In this document: positions 43,836-52,576 of the stretch, one piece after another | How the letters are laid out: every line of letters begins with the position of its first letter | Numbering within the stretch: position 1 is the first letter of the stretch | Made by a program: the position numbers and the translations under genes | Assembly: GCA_001548435.1 (NCBI GenBank) | Contig: AP017309.1 | Location: forward strand, 248,001 to 312,000 | DNA from: Leptolyngbya sp. NIES-3755 | Lineage (GTDB): Bacteria > Cyanobacteriota > Cyanobacteriia > Leptolyngbyales > Leptolyngbyaceae | DNA: 64,000 bases | Direction of reading: 5' to 3' | The notes under the pieces: model-generated | What the model saw: only the letters and a program-made list of their open reading frames with translations | Database searches by the model: none | Told to the model about the DNA's origin: nothing

Positions 43836-45014
43836 ATGTTCAATTATTCTGACCCTTACCGACGCAACGAGAACCTTGCAGCCATTCGCCAGGCAGTCGA
43901 GACAGTGGATGCTACCCGAAACAAGATCAATGCAATAATTGCAGCGTATCCTGACATTGCTCGGTCAGCCCAGATCTCGGATCAGGTTCGTGGCACTTTC
44001 GCCGCGATCGACATTGCTCGAAATGGTAAAACATTCAATCAAATTTCTGAGTTGGCTCGCATCCCATCTTCAGGAATCACAGCGATTCAAAGCAGTCTAG
44101 ACGCATCACCCTCTGTAAAAACCGCTTTTCTACAAGTCCAGCTACTGGGTGCGTCCTTGAGAGAAGCATCTGATAAACTAGGAGCTTTGTCTGGAGCCAC
44201 AGGCAGAGTTGGTGCAGAGCTTCAAAAACATCAAGTGCTGCTAAACGGTTTCTTGCCGAATTACCGGAAATTTATGATCGCGCAGCGACTGTTTGAGATG
44301 CAAGCGCTCATCGAAGACATCACATCGTCGCAGCAGGTAAGAGCGAAGGCTCTCTTGAAGTCGTTACATCCTTTGACCACTTCGTTCTCTTCGCTCTCTT
44401 GCCACGCAACGGTTGCACGGCAAGAGTGTTTAACAAAGCGCAGCACTTCTAAAAATCGTTCTGAACGGCTTGAAGAAGCATCACTTGTTCAAACACATGA
44501 GGCAGCCCGAAATGTCGTCCAGCTTATTGCCGCAAAGGTAGAAACCGAAGTCGAAATAGATCCGCTGATGATCTCGAATGCAGATGAGCGTTGTACGCTG
44601 ATGACGCGATTAGAAGCTCTCGGTCTGGAGTATGTCGAAGCCTGGACAGGTGCAAAAATAGCGATATTGGATAAGCGACCGGACTATATTCGCCATGCTT
44701 CTGTTTCAGTGCGTGAATTACTTGACAGTCTGCTGGTGCATCTTGCGCCGGCTAAACTTGTTAAGAAGCATCCTGAAAGTGCAGCACTACTGAAGAACCA
44801 ATCCCGCAAAGCTCGATTAATTTATCTATCTCGTGAACTGCCTGCTTATGCCGAGTTTGTGGCAGCCGACATCGATTGCATTCTGCAAACATTTTATCCT
44901 CTCAACGACGGGATACATAAGCTGAAACATCCTTTCTCTGACGAAGTGATGGAAACACTTATCACACGCATCGAAGGATTATTAGTGCTACTTCTTGATG
45001 TTGCAAACCTCTAA
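43836..45014 (+). CDS. Unknown helical protein with a two-part layout
   Basis: A 392-residue protein with no signal peptide. Residues 1-170 are helical and coiled-coil-like. Residues 185-215 are an odd linker encoded by a palindromic repeat (44396-44426). The C-terminal part (about 225-392) has RLEALGLEYVEAWTGAKIAI, RHASVSVRELLDSLLVHLAP and SDEVMETLITRIEGLLVLLL. This C-terminal pattern recalls uncharacterised domains associated with bacterial defence proteins, but I cannot name it. The frame opens at a TTG six bases upstream; the ATG is preferred. Confidence 0.55.
   Translation: MFNYSDPYRRNENLAAIRQAVETVDATRNKINAIIAAYPDIARSAQISDQVRGTFAAIDIARNGKTFNQISELARIPSSGITAIQSSLDASPSVKTAFLQVQLLGASLREASDKLGALSGATGRVGAELQKHQVLLNGFLPNYRKFMIAQRLFEMQALIEDITSSQQVRAKALLKSLHPLTTSFSSLSCHATVARQECLTKRSTSKNRSERLEEASLVQTHEAARNVVQLIAAKVETEVEIDPLMISNADERCTLMTRLEALGLEYVEAWTGAKIAILDKRPDYIRHASVSVRELLDSLLVHLAPAKLVKKHPESAALLKNQSRKARLIYLSRELPAYAEFVAADIDCILQTFYPLNDGIHKLKHPFSDEVMETLITRIEGLLVLLLDVANL
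44396..44426. repeat. 31-bp palindrome inside a coding region
   Basis: CTCTTGCC at the left pairs with GGCAAGAG at the right, with an inner GCAAC-G-GTTGC stem. It encodes the low-quality linker of the surrounding protein and resembles small inserted repeats elsewhere in the window. Confidence 0.5.
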
Positions 45015-45221
45015 TTGTTTGCGATTGTGAAGCTTGAGCAGTACGGTCATGAATATGCCAAACTTTGGGTGCTTACGTCGCCTTGAAGTGAAGTTGCGAT
45101 CGTGCTTGGCGAAATCAATGTAATTTGTGTCAAACATTTTCGAGTGGTTAACACGCCTAAGAATCGCCACCAAAATCAGCAGCATCATGATTCGGATTGC
45201 AAACAAGTTGAGATGAATGCG

Positions 45222-45257
45222 TTTTCGATGTGGTTTATCTAATTATCATATCGAAAA
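45222..45257 (+). promoter_or_regulatory. 36-bp inverted-repeat operator, copy C
   Basis: TTTTCGATGTGG and TCATATCGAAAA, again 36 bp overall. Flanks GAATGCG on the left and a CTTTCAGCCC-like segment on the right match copy B, so this is a duplicated promoter region whose gene has decayed. Confidence 0.62.
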
Positions 45258-45308
45258 TGTTCTTTCAGCCCACACTTGAAGGCAACTTCCGTTTACCCAA
45301 CATGATCA

Positions 45309-45371
45309 ATGGCTGTGATTGCGAATTTTAATCAAGCTATTGAACTCAATCCAAAGCTAAGTCCTGCCTAA
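45309..45371 (+). pseudogene. Remnant of a TPR gene
   Basis: A 20-codon frame reads MAVIANFNQAIELNPKLSPA and then stops. The AIxxFNQAIELNPKLxxA pattern is one tetratricopeptide unit. It has no ribosome site and no flanking coding sequence, so it is a leftover fragment. Confidence 0.65.
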
Positions 45372-45545
45372 GCAAATTTCTGCTTACAGCTAATGTGTTT
45401 TCTTATATGTTTTCTTAAATTGTTTAAGAAAAGATGCGTATTGAAACTCTGCATTGATATTTCTAGCCAGAATAGAGATGCTTTAGCCAGTGAATCACGA
45501 TACCCCTAACTGATTTATGAACTCTTGTTGAACCCTACTCAAGCG

Positions 45546-46532
45546 TTACTGACCTGCAAGTTGCTCAAGTTGAGCCATGATCTTCTGTAACGTCTTAATA
45601 TTCTTTGGATCTTCAAGCGCTTTAGATTTTTTGACTCGCTTATAGACTTCATCGAACTGTGATCGCAGCGTCGTCTTTTCGGACGCGCTTCTATTCTCTT
45701 GTTTGACTCGCACTTTGATATCAGAGATGGAAGTGTCCTCTAGGATAGCGTCATCTAGCAGTTGTTGCCGAGCTTCTGGATCTTTTACCTTCGCAACTTC
45801 TAATGCCTTGGTGTATTGCAACTTTGATTCGCGAATTGCATCCAGGATTTCTGCTGGCAATTTGAGCAAGCGCAATCGAGAAGACAAGAAAGACTGCCAA
45901 CTGATTCCCGAATCTGCGAACACCTCTTCAACTATCACCGCTTTTGGGCTACCCAGTACGATCTGGTTTGCAACTTTGCCACGTGCTTCATTGTCCATGC
46001 GATATAGCAGGCTAATGACTTCAGGAACAGAAGTGTCGAGGCGAATCGCTAATAAGTTCAACGTCCCGTCTAAGTCTTCGAGCGGTGTCGGTTCTTCTCG
46101 ATCGCGATTTTCAGCTCGCATTGCTTGATATGCTGCTGCATCGTCAAGTTCAAACACGCGAACGGGCACTTCTGCGAGTCCTAAAATTTTTGCTGCCTTC
46201 AATCGGCGCAGTCCCGCAATGAGTTCAAACTCATCGGGCTGACTTGGCATCGGTCTTACCCAGAGCGCAGAGCGAATACCATTCTTTGCGATTTCTCCTT
46301 TCGCCCAAGCCGTGATTTGAGCTTGGTCATAAAAGTGGCGGTAAGGCTGTCTATTTGGAGCAAACGAAAACGATGTATGAATTAAGGTGATTGAAACAGT
46401 CTGCTGTGGAACTTGAGCCACAACTGCTTCAATCTGCTCAGACGAACTCTTCTTATTCCCAAAGACAAAGGCTAATCCCTGATCGTCTGAAGTCAGGGCT
46501 GCCTGTAGATCACGTCTTCCTGCCATTTTCAA
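45546..46532 (-). CDS. parB: ParB-family partition protein
   Basis: A 328-residue protein with the ParB/Spo0J nuclease-like N-domain (GIRSALWVRPMPSQ, ELIAGLRRLKAAKILG corresponding to box II, AENRDREEPTPLED), a central helix-turn-helix part (TSVPEVISLLYRM) and a Lys-rich C-terminal dimerisation region. It binds parS-like sites and CTP. It overlaps the end of parA by 23 bases and is co-transcribed. The Arg of the GERR-type motif is GLRR here. Confidence 0.9.
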   Translation of the reverse strand: MKMAGRRDLQAALTSDDQGLAFVFGNKKSSSEQIEAVVAQVPQQTVSITLIHTSFSFAPNRQPYRHFYDQAQITAWAKGEIAKNGIRSALWVRPMPSQPDEFELIAGLRRLKAAKILGLAEVPVRVFELDDAAAYQAMRAENRDREEPTPLEDLDGTLNLLAIRLDTSVPEVISLLYRMDNEARGKVANQIVLGSPKAVIVEEVFADSGISWQSFLSSRLRLLKLPAEILDAIRESKLQYTKALEVAKVKDPEARQQLLDDAILEDTSISDIKVRVKQENRSASEKTTLRSQFDEVYKRVKKSKALEDPKNIKTLQKIMAQLEQLAGQ

Positions 46533-47235
46533 GTAACCTCAACGCTTCGGTGAACAATGCTTCATAACTTTTTGCAGCCGCAGCAGGTCCGCTGCCCCGC
46601 ATCTCAAACACGGTCTTCGCTTGCCCGGAGGCATCCCGCAGACAGGCGCGATCGTGAATCGCAGTTTCGAGCAGCGGTACGATCGCATTAACTAAGGCTC
46701 CTTGTGCATCTTTCAGAACCAGCGTATTGCCTTTGACAGCATTTAGATACATCGCTGCAACGGGCAATCCACCTCGGAGTTCCTTGGCTTGAGCGACGTA
46801 CTCTAGAATCTTTCCGGTACTCCGCAAGTCAAGAAAGGATTCTCTTGAGGGGATTAATGCCAAATCACTTCTAAATAAAATGGTTTTTGTGACCTCGCCG
46901 ATATTTGCGGGACCGTCCACGATGACGATCGCGTATTGCTGTTTTAGTTCAGGCAGAAGCTTGAAGAGTTCTTCAGGATCAGAGTTGATGACATAAGGGA
47001 TGTACGGCTCTGGAGTCTCTTTAAGCTGATTCATTTGCTTGACCCAATCTGAGCTACTTTGCTGCCCGTCTGCATCGACTAGAATCACTGAGTAATTTCG
47101 TCGCTTAAACCAGACACTGGCATGAGCGGCTCCTGTGGATTTACCCGCACCTCCCTTCTGATTCACGAATCCAATAATCAAAGGAATCTGCAAGTCGAAT
47201 TGGCTGGAAGCCTTCTTGGATTTGGCTTTTGGCAT
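46510..47235 (-). CDS. parA: ParA-family partition ATPase
   Basis: A 241-residue deviant-Walker ATPase: NQKGGAGKST (about 25-34), VILVDADGQQSSSDW (switch I) and IVIVDGPAN (Walker B). It is the short form without an N-terminal DNA-binding domain (type Ib-like), so autoregulation probably falls to ParB or another protein. Two palindromes lie just upstream. Together with parB it secures plasmid inheritance. Confidence 0.92.
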   Translation of the reverse strand: MPKAKSKKASSQFDLQIPLIIGFVNQKGGAGKSTGAAHASVWFKRRNYSVILVDADGQQSSSDWVKQMNQLKETPEPYIPYVINSDPEELFKLLPELKQQYAIVIVDGPANIGEVTKTILFRSDLALIPSRESFLDLRSTGKILEYVAQAKELRGGLPVAAMYLNAVKGNTLVLKDAQGALVNAIVPLLETAIHDRACLRDASGQAKTVFEMRGSGPAAAAKSYEALFTEALRLLENGRKT

Positions 47236-47246
47236 AATTTAGAATC

Positions 47247-47303
47247 TACCGAAAACGTTTTCGGTAAAGCACTAATTGGAATCTACCGAAAACGTTTTCG
47301 GTA
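47247..47303. promoter_or_regulatory. Two 20-bp perfect palindromes, parS or par operator
   Basis: TACCGAAAACGTTTTCGGTA occurs at 47247-47266 and 47284-47303, 37 bp apart, with shared flanks (AATC before, AA after). The first starts 12 bases upstream of the parA start codon. The position fits either the centromere or the autoregulatory site of the par operon. Confidence 0.8.
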
Positions 47304-47404
47304 AACGATTCAAATTTACTCACATTTGGCGATCTCGGCAATAGGAACCGTCGATTTTGTTACGCATCTTGATCAACTAGCGCATTTCTAGCACCTTCTC
47401 ATCT

Positions 47405-50400
47405 TTATGCTGCTGCCGCAGATCGAATCTGTTCAAGCACTGAAATGATTACATCTACTTGCTCTGGACTAAATACGCCTTCCGGTCCTTCAGCATCGAT
47501 GTCTGTGAACGGAGACTCGTAGAGCAATCCGGGTTCCATCGTGCCGTGGTGCGTCAAATAATCGATGACTAGGTTGATAAACTCGATTTGATTGGCGGAT
47601 GCAGTTGAGTTTGATAAAAATACACCGAACGCTTGCTTTGCTGCTTCACGATCTAATCCGACGAGAGACCGAATAAATAACCCTAGCCCTTGATTGATTT
47701 GTTTCGCCTGTTCTAATTGATCAGCGCCGATTCCCGCATCGAGCAGCATTCGTTCTAATTCACTTAAATCGAGTGAAGTGAGCGGTTCATTGAATCTCAG
47801 CTTATGGATCGTCAGATGATTTGCGTGAGCCAGCAGAAATTGACGAGTTTTAGCACGAAAGCGATCGAACTCATTCCCGCTGCCAAATCCAGGCAGATCG
47901 ATCGAGGTTTCCATGCCGAGTTGATCTACAAAATCGGTGTAGACTGGCTGACGCTGCGTTTTCTCAATGAGGCGAATCAAGTGCCTCAAACGTTTCCGAA
48001 CCCGTTCCAGCATTGCGATCGTGATATCTTCCCACCAAACATCGGTTTGAATCTCTTGAATTAATTCGATTTGCTCATCCACAATCGGAATTCCATGCTT
48101 CGTTTCTAGAGCGGCTGCGATCGCACGAACTTGATAACTAATCTGAGGAAACTTCGGGTCAGACTGAAGCTGTGCTATCTGCAATTTCAGCATGAGTAGA
48201 TCGAATCGCTTGGCTTCCTCATCTTCGGTCGTTCGTTCAGTTGGCAATCCGGCGAGATTGGCTATCACCGTAAATTGTTCTGACTGCAAATTTAACCAAG
48301 CATCAGGTTGAGCGTAGGTTTCGACGAGTTGCCGTTGAGGACGGACAAGGAAATTATCAAGATTCATCGCAGCAACCTCAGCGTGCAAGCAGTTGATAAT
48401 TTCACCGCGCACCTCAGCTTCTGGGCTGACTGCTTGAGTAGAGGATTCGGAAACTTCGCGAAGTTGCTTCTCTGTCTCAAGATTCTGCATGGCAGGATCA
48501 AGGAGAAAAGTGCTAGAACCGCAGGCAGGATCAAGGATACGTAGATTTGTTTGATTAAGGCTTTCTTGTTTACTCAGGTGTTTCAGAACTTCTAGGCGGG
48601 TCGTGAACAATCGCTTGCTGAGCGAAGGACTAATCGAGCCTTCGGTCGTGTCGGGGTTTTGGCTGAAGAATTCTAGATTTTGGCAGTAGTCGAATAGATA
48701 GAAAAACTCTTTCGATTGGTTGGGCGCAAACAAATCCGGGCAGAGTCGAGTTCCTCGCCCGACCATTTGCCAAAACTTTGTTTTCGATCGCACAAGTTTG
48801 AAAAAGACCAGATTCACCACTTCAGGCACATCAATCCCGGTATCGAGCATATCGACTGAGATTGCAATATGCGGCATTTTGTCGGGTTGGGAAAAAGCAT
48901 CAATTAGACTTTGAGCGTACTCGGTTTTGTGTGTGATGATCCGAGCAAAGTTGCCGTGATAATGCGGGTAGTTGGCGTTGAAGCGATCGTAGATAAATTT
49001 CGCGTGGTCGTTGTTCTTCGCAAAGATAATCGTTTTACCCAGTCGATCACCACCTGCAACCGTTTGCCCACGAGTCATTAAGTGAGCCAGGACTTTATCA
49101 ACGGTGTCCGCGTTGAACAGCCATTGATTGATCGAGGCAGCTTCAACCCGATCGGGAACGTCGTTTTCGTCCCAGTCGAGTTCATCCCACTGTTCTTTTT
49201 CGGCTTCAGACAGATCCTCGTAACGAATACCTTCACGCTGAAATCGGAGTGGAACAGAAACAGCTTGCGGTGGCACGAGATAGCCATCTTTGACGGCTTC
49301 TTCTAGCCCGTAAAAGTCGGTCGGAACGCCAGCTTCTAGATTGAATAGGCTGTAGGTATTACGATCGATTTCATCTTTCGGTGTGGCAGTCAGTCCAACA
49401 AGGTAAGTATCAAAGTACTCGAAGATTGCTCGGTACTTTTGATAAACTGAGCGGTGCGCTTCATCGATCACAATTAAGTCAAAGTGACCCACTCCGAATC
49501 GACGTTCTCCATCTTTGATTTCGTTGATTAACCCCATCATTGTGGGATAGGTCGAAACGTAGACTCGTCCTTCGGTGTGCTTTTCTGTGACCAGATTAAC
49601 GGGACTCGAACCTGGAAGATGCTTCTTGAATGCTTGAGTTGCCTGGTTTACAAGCGCGACGCGATCGGCAAGAAACAAGACTCGTTTGATCCAGTTGCAG
49701 CGCATTAGCAGGTCACAAAGTGCAATCACAGTGCGGGTTTTTCCGGCTCCAGTTGCCATCACGAGCAGTGCTTTTCGCTCGTTTTGCCGCTCAAATGTTT
49801 CATTGATTCGACGAATAGCACGGGTTTGATAATAGCGTCCGGCAATCTCAGCATTAATATCAGCAGTGATCAGCGATCGTCGAGTGCCGCGACGTTGAAT
49901 CAGCAGTTCTAACTCGGCTTGCTTGAAAAAGCCTTGTACCAGTCGGGGCGGATGGCTGAGGTCATCCCAGAGCCAATGTTCGTAGCCGTTGGTATAGAAG
50001 ATGATCGGACGCTGACCGAATTCGCGTTCGAGACAGTCAGCGTAGAGTTTGGCTTGTTGTTGTCCGACGATCGGATCGCGGCGGGTACGCTTGGCTTCGA
50101 TCAGGGCAAGCGGTTTGCCGTCATCGCCCCACAAAACGTAATCGATAAATCCGGTACCGGAGGAGCTTGGCATTCCGGTAATAGGGTATTCGCGATTTTG
50201 CGGTAGGGTGAGCGTCCAGCCTGCTTCTCTCAGCAACAGATCGATGAAGTAGTCGCGAGTTTCGGCTTCGGTGTAGTCGTGCGTGTCTGGTTGGGCAATG
50301 TTAGCAGCTTTTGCTTGGGCGATTTGGGTGCGGAGCTGTTGCAGTTCGGCATCAAGCGCGGCATTGAGATCGATGAGTTGAGCAAGTTCGGCATCTTTGG

Positions 50401-50896
50401 CGATAAGCTGCTGTTCTAAGGATTGGAGTTGGGCTTGGGTTTGGGGCGGAATTGGCGAGGTTTTGGGGAGGCGATCAGGGTGAAAGGTGGCGTTCGGAGC
50501 AGGTTTATCGCTCGGTTTGAGACCGTAGTTTCGACCGAGCCAATAGCAAAAGTGGAAGAGTTCTCGCACTGCCGCGATCGCGTCTTCTGTTCGGATCGGT
50601 TTGCTGCTGTGAACGGCGAGATTGCCGAGTTTGCGGATGATGTCGAGTTTAGTGTGGAGCGTGGAGCCGATGAGAGCTTTGAAACTGGGTTCAAAGAGAA
50701 AGGCGGAGAGATCTGTTTTGTAGGGCTGAATCAGGCTGTTGTCACACTCGAACAGCCAGGAAACGGCAATTTCTAGGGCGCGACGGCTGTAGAAGCAGGC
50801 AGTACGGGGATCGGGGTAAGCGAGAGATTCGGCTTTGACTGCGGCTTCGTAGACTTTTGACCATTCGGATTTGAGGAATTCAAAATGGATGCTCAT
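47405..50896 (-). CDS. hsdR: Type I restriction enzyme R subunit (HsdR, EcoEI-type)
   Basis: A 1163-residue protein: N-terminal DUF4145-like domain (1-125), coiled coil (150-200), PD-(D/E)xK nuclease region (GFIDYVLWGDDGKPLALIEAK, about 230-275), SF2 helicase with MATGAGKT (about 376) and IVIDEAH (about 478), helicase C-domain, and an EcoEI_R_C-like end. It moves along DNA and cuts it when HsdS sites are unmodified. About residues 775-830 hold an in-frame segment RILDPACGSSTFLLDPA that looks like a methyltransferase motif I and is foreign to HsdR. The rest of the frame is open, so it may still work. Confidence 0.9.
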   Translation of the reverse strand: MSIHFEFLKSEWSKVYEAAVKAESLAYPDPRTACFYSRRALEIAVSWLFECDNSLIQPYKTDLSAFLFEPSFKALIGSTLHTKLDIIRKLGNLAVHSSKPIRTEDAIAAVRELFHFCYWLGRNYGLKPSDKPAPNATFHPDRLPKTSPIPPQTQAQLQSLEQQLIAKDAELAQLIDLNAALDAELQQLRTQIAQAKAANIAQPDTHDYTEAETRDYFIDLLLREAGWTLTLPQNREYPITGMPSSSGTGFIDYVLWGDDGKPLALIEAKRTRRDPIVGQQQAKLYADCLEREFGQRPIIFYTNGYEHWLWDDLSHPPRLVQGFFKQAELELLIQRRGTRRSLITADINAEIAGRYYQTRAIRRINETFERQNERKALLVMATGAGKTRTVIALCDLLMRCNWIKRVLFLADRVALVNQATQAFKKHLPGSSPVNLVTEKHTEGRVYVSTYPTMMGLINEIKDGERRFGVGHFDLIVIDEAHRSVYQKYRAIFEYFDTYLVGLTATPKDEIDRNTYSLFNLEAGVPTDFYGLEEAVKDGYLVPPQAVSVPLRFQREGIRYEDLSEAEKEQWDELDWDENDVPDRVEAASINQWLFNADTVDKVLAHLMTRGQTVAGGDRLGKTIIFAKNNDHAKFIYDRFNANYPHYHGNFARIITHKTEYAQSLIDAFSQPDKMPHIAISVDMLDTGIDVPEVVNLVFFKLVRSKTKFWQMVGRGTRLCPDLFAPNQSKEFFYLFDYCQNLEFFSQNPDTTEGSISPSLSKRLFTTRLEVLKHLSKQESLNQTNLRILDPACGSSTFLLDPAMQNLETEKQLREVSESSTQAVSPEAEVRGEIINCLHAEVAAMNLDNFLVRPQRQLVETYAQPDAWLNLQSEQFTVIANLAGLPTERTTEDEEAKRFDLLMLKLQIAQLQSDPKFPQISYQVRAIAAALETKHGIPIVDEQIELIQEIQTDVWWEDITIAMLERVRKRLRHLIRLIEKTQRQPVYTDFVDQLGMETSIDLPGFGSGNEFDRFRAKTRQFLLAHANHLTIHKLRFNEPLTSLDLSELERMLLDAGIGADQLEQAKQINQGLGLFIRSLVGLDREAAKQAFGVFLSNSTASANQIEFINLVIDYLTHHGTMEPGLLYESPFTDIDAEGPEGVFSPEQVDVIISVLEQIRSAAAA

Positions 50897-50972
50897 CGAC
50901 TGCCTACCTTTCTAACCGATGTGTTAATTGTTTCTAAGTTAACAGGCGATCGGAGAAATAGGCTGCGTCAAT

Positions 50973-51626
50973 TCAACGATTTTGCTGACGACAGAATTGG
51001 CGAACAGCACGCACGACAGTTAGATCGGTTCCAGTGCGGCGCAATTCTAGCCATTGATTTAGCTGCTCGACAGTGACCGATGGAAAGGCGCGACTGGTGA
51101 AAGCCTCTCTATACTGCTGGTTTTCTAGGTGCTTAATTTTGACTTGCCCCTGTTGATAGAGCCAAATTTCAGGAACTTGCATCGCTTGATAGAGGCTGAG
51201 TTTGCTGTCTGAGCGGTTGGCGATGTCTACTTCTAGGGCGAGATCGGGCGGTAGGTCGTTGGAAATGGTTTCGCCTAAGCCTTGTCCGGGTTGAGCATTC
51301 TGAATGTAGAAACAGCTATCCGGTTCGATGCCTTTGTTAAGTTGGGGGCGGTTCATCGTCATTGAACCTAGATCATTGAATTCAAAGCCGAATTCTTCGG
51401 CTAGGGTGAGAGCGATCGCGGCTAGGACTCGGTTGGCGGCTTCGTGGGGTTGACCGGGCATTCTGATTTCTAGGGTTCCGTTGTCGTAAGCGATGCGAGT
51501 TGAGCGACCGTCTCCGAGTTCTTGCAGGAGGGAGAGATAGCTGTCCCAAGTGATGCCGCTGATCCGAATGGCACTGCCGGGAAGAATTTCGATCTGGGTG
51601 ATGGGCGTGGCAATTGCGGCGGTCAT
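50973..51626 (-). CDS. Uma2-family putative nuclease (DUF820)
   Basis: A 217-residue protein of the Uma2 family common in cyanobacteria. PD-(D/E)xK-type elements are visible: YDNGTLEIRMPGQPHE, GIEPDSCFYI (D), PDLALEVDIANRSD (E-x-D) and KLSLYQAMQVPEIWLY. The family is predicted to cut DNA but has no settled function. It sits between the hsdS remnant and hsdR on the same strand, an interruption of the R-M operon. Start and length are normal. Confidence 0.88.
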   Translation of the reverse strand: MTAAIATPITQIEILPGSAIRISGITWDSYLSLLQELGDGRSTRIAYDNGTLEIRMPGQPHEAANRVLAAIALTLAEEFGFEFNDLGSMTMNRPQLNKGIEPDSCFYIQNAQPGQGLGETISNDLPPDLALEVDIANRSDSKLSLYQAMQVPEIWLYQQGQVKIKHLENQQYREAFTSRAFPSVTVEQLNQWLELRRTGTDLTVVRAVRQFCRQQNR

Positions 51627-51659
51627 GGCATTTATCGCTCTGGAACGCTTGTCTTGTTA

Positions 51660-51764
51660 TTATAATTCTCCTCGAAAGGCTCGATGTTGTAGAGATGCGA
51701 AGAGGGCATCGAGTTGGGCGATCGAGTCGCGATGTGTGGTTTTGAGTTGTTCGATCGCGATTAA
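51660..51764 (-). pseudogene. 3' remnant of an hsdS gene
   Basis: The last 34 codons of an HsdS-like protein (AIEQLKTTHRDSIAQLDALF, then ASLQHRAFRGEL and stop) remain. They match the C-terminus of the intact hsdS at 52577 with few changes. The stretch ends in a stop just upstream, so only the tail persists. It may be the leftover of a duplicated or exchanged specificity gene. Confidence 0.82.
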
Positions 51765-51773
51765 ACAGGGACA

Positions 51774-52127
51774 TTAGGAGAGCGCGAATTCCGTTAAGGT
51801 TCGCTTTGCTGGGGGGTGAAAGCCTAAGACAATATCACTCTCAGGAATATTGGCGGCTAATAAATCATCGACAACGCACAGATTTGTGGCATCTTCTTCA
51901 ACCCAAATCTTGCCATTTTTAATGCAGAGGTACATGATAATGTGCTGTACTTTCTGCTGATCTGACCAGCCAAATCGGAGCCAGATGTATTGGTCGTGTT
52001 CTCTATCCAGAGCGAGACGATCGCTGATTTCGGAGTTTTCCGATTGCACCTGTTTAGAGCTTGCGATGTTGTGGTATTCGGTGAGTAGTTTTTCAATCGT
52101 TTGACGATATTGATCTAGCTTATCCAT
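51774..52127 (-). CDS. XisI-family protein, first pair
   Basis: A 117-residue protein of the XisI family: MDKLDQYRQTIEKLLTEY, then DREHDQYIWLRFGW, and IWVEEDATNLCVVDDLLAANI with the end FHPPAKR. XisI was named for control of fdxN element excision in Anabaena, but most pairs lie outside such elements and their role is unsettled. It overlaps the XisH gene by 13 bases, the usual layout. It sits within the R-M locus. Confidence 0.88.
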   Translation of the reverse strand: MDKLDQYRQTIEKLLTEYHNIASSKQVQSENSEISDRLALDREHDQYIWLRFGWSDQQKVQHIIMYLCIKNGKIWVEEDATNLCVVDDLLAANIPESDIVLGFHPPAKRTLTEFALS

Positions 52128-52531
52128 GCTCGAATCTCCTCGGTGGTAGTATTTACAACGATGAGCAAAAGCTGATTTGCTTGGAGGATGGCTTGAATCG
52201 ATTTACGCTGAAAAAATTCGTGATAAACAGCTTCATCGATCGCGAGATATAGCGTGTATTCGGGTTCAGTAAGCTGGATCAGATTGCGGTAGACGATGTA
52301 TTGTCCTAGCGCGTTGTGAAAGTCGTACATGGGCGATCGCCCGATGAAGCTTTTAATTTCAACTACGATTTTTTGTTCTTGTCGATAGGCGGCGATGGGT
52401 TGTTCGGCGGCGAGATCTGCGTAAAGTTCAGCATCTTCATATTTGATGATATATGGATCTGCTGTGATCACCCATCCGTCTTTGATCAGGGCGTTTTTAA
52501 CTGCGTCGTGATAGACATCTCTGGCAGGCAT
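52115..52531 (-). CDS. XisH-family protein, first pair
   Basis: A 138-residue XisH-family protein, a small endonuclease-like fold: DVYHDAVKNALIKDGWVITA, ELYADLAAEQ, then KIVVEIKSF (an E-x-K element of PD-(D/E)xK type) and YTLYLAIDEAVY. Found always next to XisI. Current views include a toxin-antitoxin-like or element-excision accessory function; neither is shown here. It lies 45 bases downstream of hsdS. Confidence 0.9.
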   Translation of the reverse strand: MPARDVYHDAVKNALIKDGWVITADPYIIKYEDAELYADLAAEQPIAAYRQEQKIVVEIKSFIGRSPMYDFHNALGQYIVYRNLIQLTEPEYTLYLAIDEAVYHEFFQRKSIQAILQANQLLLIVVNTTTEEIRAWIS

Positions 52532-52576
52532 GAATATTTTCTGAAACGAATCTGGTTCTAATTTTAAGCGAAAGGT

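Larger units (their letters stand above)
45015..45545. other. Decayed intergenic region
   Basis: This 530-base stretch holds operator copy C (45222) and a TPR gene remnant (45309). Sequence right after copy C still resembles the first codons of the 43207 gene. No intact gene is visible. Confidence 0.55.

Noticed and set aside
48440-48580. A functional methyltransferase domain inside HsdR
   Set aside because: Only motif I is present; there is no NPPY/F catalytic motif and no room for the fold.
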